From the NCBI RefSeq assembly GCF_000315625.1, contig NW_005434665.1, positions 128,776-185,315 on the forward strand: a stretch of DNA of 56,540 nt, written 5' to 3'. Position 1 is the stretch's first letter, and each line of letters opens with the position of its first letter. The translations under genes and the position numbers were made by a program. Origin of the DNA: Guillardia theta CCMP2712 (taxonomy: Eukaryota; Cryptophyceae; Pyrenomonadales; Geminigeraceae). The notes under the pieces are model-generated. The model saw only the letters and a program-made list of their open reading frames with translations, searched no databases and was not told where the DNA came from. Shown one piece after another: positions 53,717 to 56,540 of the stretch.

Positions 53717-56540
53717 ATGATGTCAAGATCGTTCACCCTCCGTTCGTCCTTGACAAGCAGCTCCATGCGAGCGTCGAGGATGAACGTCAGGAATCGTGTT
53801 GATGCTGCTCTGCATGACGAGCTCAAGAATGTCTCTGCTTCTCTGCCAGAGGCACCAACAAGCAAAGAGCTCCTGGAAAGCTTCTTGGACCTCCCGCTCC
53901 TTGAAACCATGAACAGGATCCAGGCGCAGGTCGGAACTCTGCAGAAGCAGATGGATCGTGTGGAGTCTCACGTATCAGCTGCCATGAAGCCAGTCATGCA
54001 AGAGAGCGCAGATGATGCAGGGGAGGAGTCCAGGGCAGAGCCGTCCAGCGAGCAGGAGACTTTCCTCACTGCGGTCAACGTGCAGGGGAAGGAGAGTGAG
54101 AGGAAAGCACAACCAGCAGCGATCAACGTGAAACAGGAGGACGTGGAGGTGAAGAACGTTCATCTACTCGAGTACCCTGGGTTTCGGGCAAGAGCAGTGG
54201 AGCTGCCGGGGAAGCTTTCAGCCAACGATCTCATCAAGAGGTTGTCGGATTCTTGTAAGTTTGCGAAGGTCAGCGATCAGAACATCTGGGAGGAAGTTTT
54301 GGCGAGTGTTGAAGCTCAGGACTCTGTGAAGGACCTGTTCTGGTGGTTTGTGGGAGACAAGTATCACCGTGGTCGTCAAGAGGAGCAGGACAAGATGTTT
54401 GCAAGGATGGCGAGGAACTTTGTAAGGATCTTCACGAAAGTACCGAGTTCGAGCAAGGACGTCTTCTTCGATAAATTCCACAACGTCATCTCCAAGAGCG
54501 TCTTCGTGGCATTCAAGGTGGCGTTCCCCCTCTCCGAGCAAGAGTTTGACGACAACTTCCTCGGGGAGATCGCACGGCTCTATGCCTACTGGTAGTTGTG
54601 TTGGACATTGAAGCTTGCTGTACGTCTTACCGGCTCCTCTCAGGTCGACCGGGGCTGACATCGGGCCTGCTAGCTACCTCTCCCCGAACGGAGAGGTCAT
54701 GAAGACGTCGTCCGGGATGGAGGAGGTGAAGGGAGTCGTGGGAGAGTTGAAGAAGGAGCAGGAGGAGTTGGAGCAGATCACTGCGGAGAAGAAGAAAGGG
54801 AAGCACGGTGAGATGTGACGGGTTGTTGAGTAGAGGTAATCCTTTCCTCTGCCCAGCTCCGCTCTCGAGGAAGATCAGCGGGGAGGGTGGCAGGAATACT
54901 TCGAGGGGGAGGGCAGAGGACAGGCAGCCGGTGAGCGAAGTGCTGCTTTGTCGATCTCCTGCTGACTCGACTTCCCTTCCTCCCCCTCCCTCCCTCCTCT
55001 CCTCTCCTCTCCTCTCCTCTCCTCTCCTCTCCTCTCCCCTCTCCCCTCTCTCCTCTCCTCTCCTCTCCTCTCCCCTCTCCCCTCTCTCCCCTCCTCTCCC
55101 ATCCATCCTTTCCCCCCCATCCATCCCTTCCCTCCCTCTTTCTCTCTCAGTCTCCCAGGAAATCTCCCAAGAAAGGAAACTCTGACAGCCCTCCGTTAAG
55201 CTCCCGTCCCACCCAGTCGCTCGCATCAGAGGTGAAATAGAAGTTGCTGGAGCTCTTTGGACCGCGCCTCCTCTCTCCTCCCTCTCTCCCCTCCCCTCGT
55301 CTCCTCCCTCCCTCCCCTCCCTCCCCTCCTCCCCTCCTACCTTTCGCCTCTCTCGTCCTCTTCCGTCCTCTCTCATTCGTCTGACATCCACTGCAGCAGC
55401 AAGAGATCAAGATCTTTGGATCCGCGAAATCGTCAGAGGCGAAGGTACGCTGAGATAAGAGCGGGAGAAGAGGAGGAGGCAGCGATTTGATGCTGAGGAA
55501 TAGGAAAAGAAAGAACGAGGAGGGGAGGGAGGAGAGAAGGGGGAGCTAGGGAGGGGGAGCTAGGGAGGGAGAGGGGGCACAGGGAAGACAAAAGGGAGGG
55601 GAGGGGAAGGGAGGAGGCAGGGAAAGGAGGGGAATCATGATGGTGGGGGGGAGGTAGAAGGAGGAGACAGACTAAAGTCGCTCCAGCTGCCGAGCATCCC
55701 TCCCCTGCGTCTGCCCGTGCAGAACGAAGCTGCTCTCAAGACGCCGAGATTCATATCCTCCGCTAGAGAGACGCAGAGGTCTCGAGCTACGACTGAGCGG
55801 TGAGAAGGGAAGAAGAGGAGAAAGGGGATGTGTATGGAGGAGGAGGAGGAGGAGGAAGGGAGATTGGGGGGAGGAAGGGGGAGGAAGAGGAGGAAGAAAG
55901 GGGCAGAGCGAGTGTTATATTGACGTTGAATTGCTGCAGTGTTCATCACACATCTCAAAGTGCTCGAGGGGTATGTTTTCTCCCTCCTTATGCAAGTTTT
56001 CCTTATCCTCCGCTCCCCCCACAGCAACCGAAGCCTCCCATGAGCGCGCGGCCCTCCAGCATGTCGTCGCGATCGCAGGGAAGGGACTTGAAGTTTCAGC
56101 ATCTCACCGCGCAAGCGATGAAGAAGAGAGAGAGCAGCTTTAACCTCAACGAGAACTCTCCCTTCCTCAAGTTTTACTTCCTCACTGAGGTAACTCCCCC
56201 GCCTCCTTCCCCACCTCCCCCTCTCTCCCCCTCCCCCTCCCCCTCCCCCTCTCCCTCTCCCTTGCCCTCGCCCTTTGTTCTTCTGCTGTCTCTCCTCTCT
56301 CTGCTTCCTCTCCTTCCCGCTCTCACCGCTCCTCCAATCCCTCGTCCTCATCCTATACGTGTTCTGATCCTCCCCCCATGAGCAAATATCCTAATCACCT
56401 CCTCCTCTCTTACCCCCTTCACCTCCTCTCCTCTCCTCTCCTCTCCTCTCCTCTCCTCTCCTCTCCTCTCCTCTCCTCTCCTCTCCTCTCCTCTCCTCTT
56501 CTCCTCCTGCTTCTTCCTTCTCATCCCCACCTCAGGTCAG
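53717..56540 (+). CDS. FAM227-like (FWWh domain) protein, 3' end beyond window
   Basis: Exons 53717-54591, 54644-54807, 54857-54930, 55151-55231, 55397-55444, 55678-55799, 55940-55970, 56025-56189, and probably one starting at 56536 after a CCACCTCAG acceptor; the gene is cut by the window edge. The first exon holds a coiled-coil part (LLETMNRIQAQVGTLQKQMD) and then the FAM227 domain: DLFWWFVGDKYH with the FWWh signature, QDKMFARMARNFVRIF, KDVFFDKFHNVISKSVFVAF, FPLSEQEFDDNFLGEI, YAYW-STGADIGP. Exon 8 gives SSFNLNENSPFLKFYF, which fits the later conserved FNxxxxSPxL part. FAM227 genes occur mainly in ciliated organisms, so a flagellar role is plausible but inferred. The later introns are 100-350 nt and C/T- or purine-rich. 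Confidence 0.85.
54985..55135. repeat. CTCTC tract in a FAM227-like intron
   Basis: CCTCTCCTCT units and variants inside the intron 54931-55150; they precede the acceptor and act as its pyrimidine tract. Confidence 0.85.
56425..56508. repeat. (CTCTC)n tract in the last visible intron
   Basis: About 16 units of CTCTC/CCTCT before the final acceptor at 56534-56535. Confidence 0.9.

Noticed and set aside
1-56540. tRNA, rRNA or bacterial-type operon signals
   Set aside because: I saw no cloverleaf-like tRNA with a TTCRANNC arm or rRNA-like conserved segments; introns exclude a prokaryotic origin.

Overview
The window is nuclear DNA of a eukaryote. Most genes are split by short introns (many 40-60 bp, some of 100-400 bp). 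I rebuilt exon chains by hand, asking that GT-AG (occasionally GC-AG) junctions keep the reading frame and, where a family is recognisable, restore its conserved sequence. Gene content fits a flagellated unicellular alga: an RWP-RK factor, a plant-type acetylornithine deacetylase and a FAM227-like (FWWh) protein, beside mitochondrial cytochrome c and bc1 assembly factors. Intron style, C/T-rich introns and gene content make a cryptophyte such as Guillardia a reasonable guess, but no sequence here proves it.

Layout. 0-14 kb: PB1-domain repeat protein (-), coiled-coil protein (+), mitochondrial-carrier-family protein (-), four-helix membrane protein with a Cys-rich loop (+), BIRC6/UBE2O-type ubiquitin-conjugating enzyme (+), charged coiled-coil protein (-), small membrane protein (+). 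14-21 kb: unrecognised multi-exon gene (-) with a pentanucleotide microsatellite in an intron, GT32-like glycosyltransferase (-), RWP-RK protein (-) with a TATA box. 21-29 kb: gene-poor, with GC-rich islands around a compact pair of convergent ORFs that looks like a transposable element. 29-38.6 kb: two tiny spliced genes, a PUS7/TruD pseudouridine synthase (-), a METTL18-like histidine methyltransferase (+), and a secreted protein with two almost identical discoidin-like domains (-). 39-56.5 kb: Cys/His protein (+), PH-like/ankyrin protein (+), holocytochrome c synthase (-), UQCC1/CBP3 bc1 chaperone (-), acetylornithine deacetylase (+), Ser/Thr kinase (-), membrane/TPR/methyltransferase fusion (+), and a FAM227-like gene (+) running off the right end.

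The most unusual feature is a set of nine very GC-rich non-coding islands (at about 17.3, 19.3, 21.5, 23.0, 28.4, 31.3, 38.6, 43.4 and 53.2 kb). They share a small vocabulary of palindromic words. Four of them (21.5, 23.0, 31.3 and 38.6 kb) also carry a conserved AT-rich motif, and two of those share a 42-nt exact repeat. They look like an undescribed dispersed repeat family. Other points of note are a candidate 19-nt intron needed to keep the acetylornithine deacetylase in frame, two GC-AG introns, and a transposase-like ORF broken by a single in-frame TGA.
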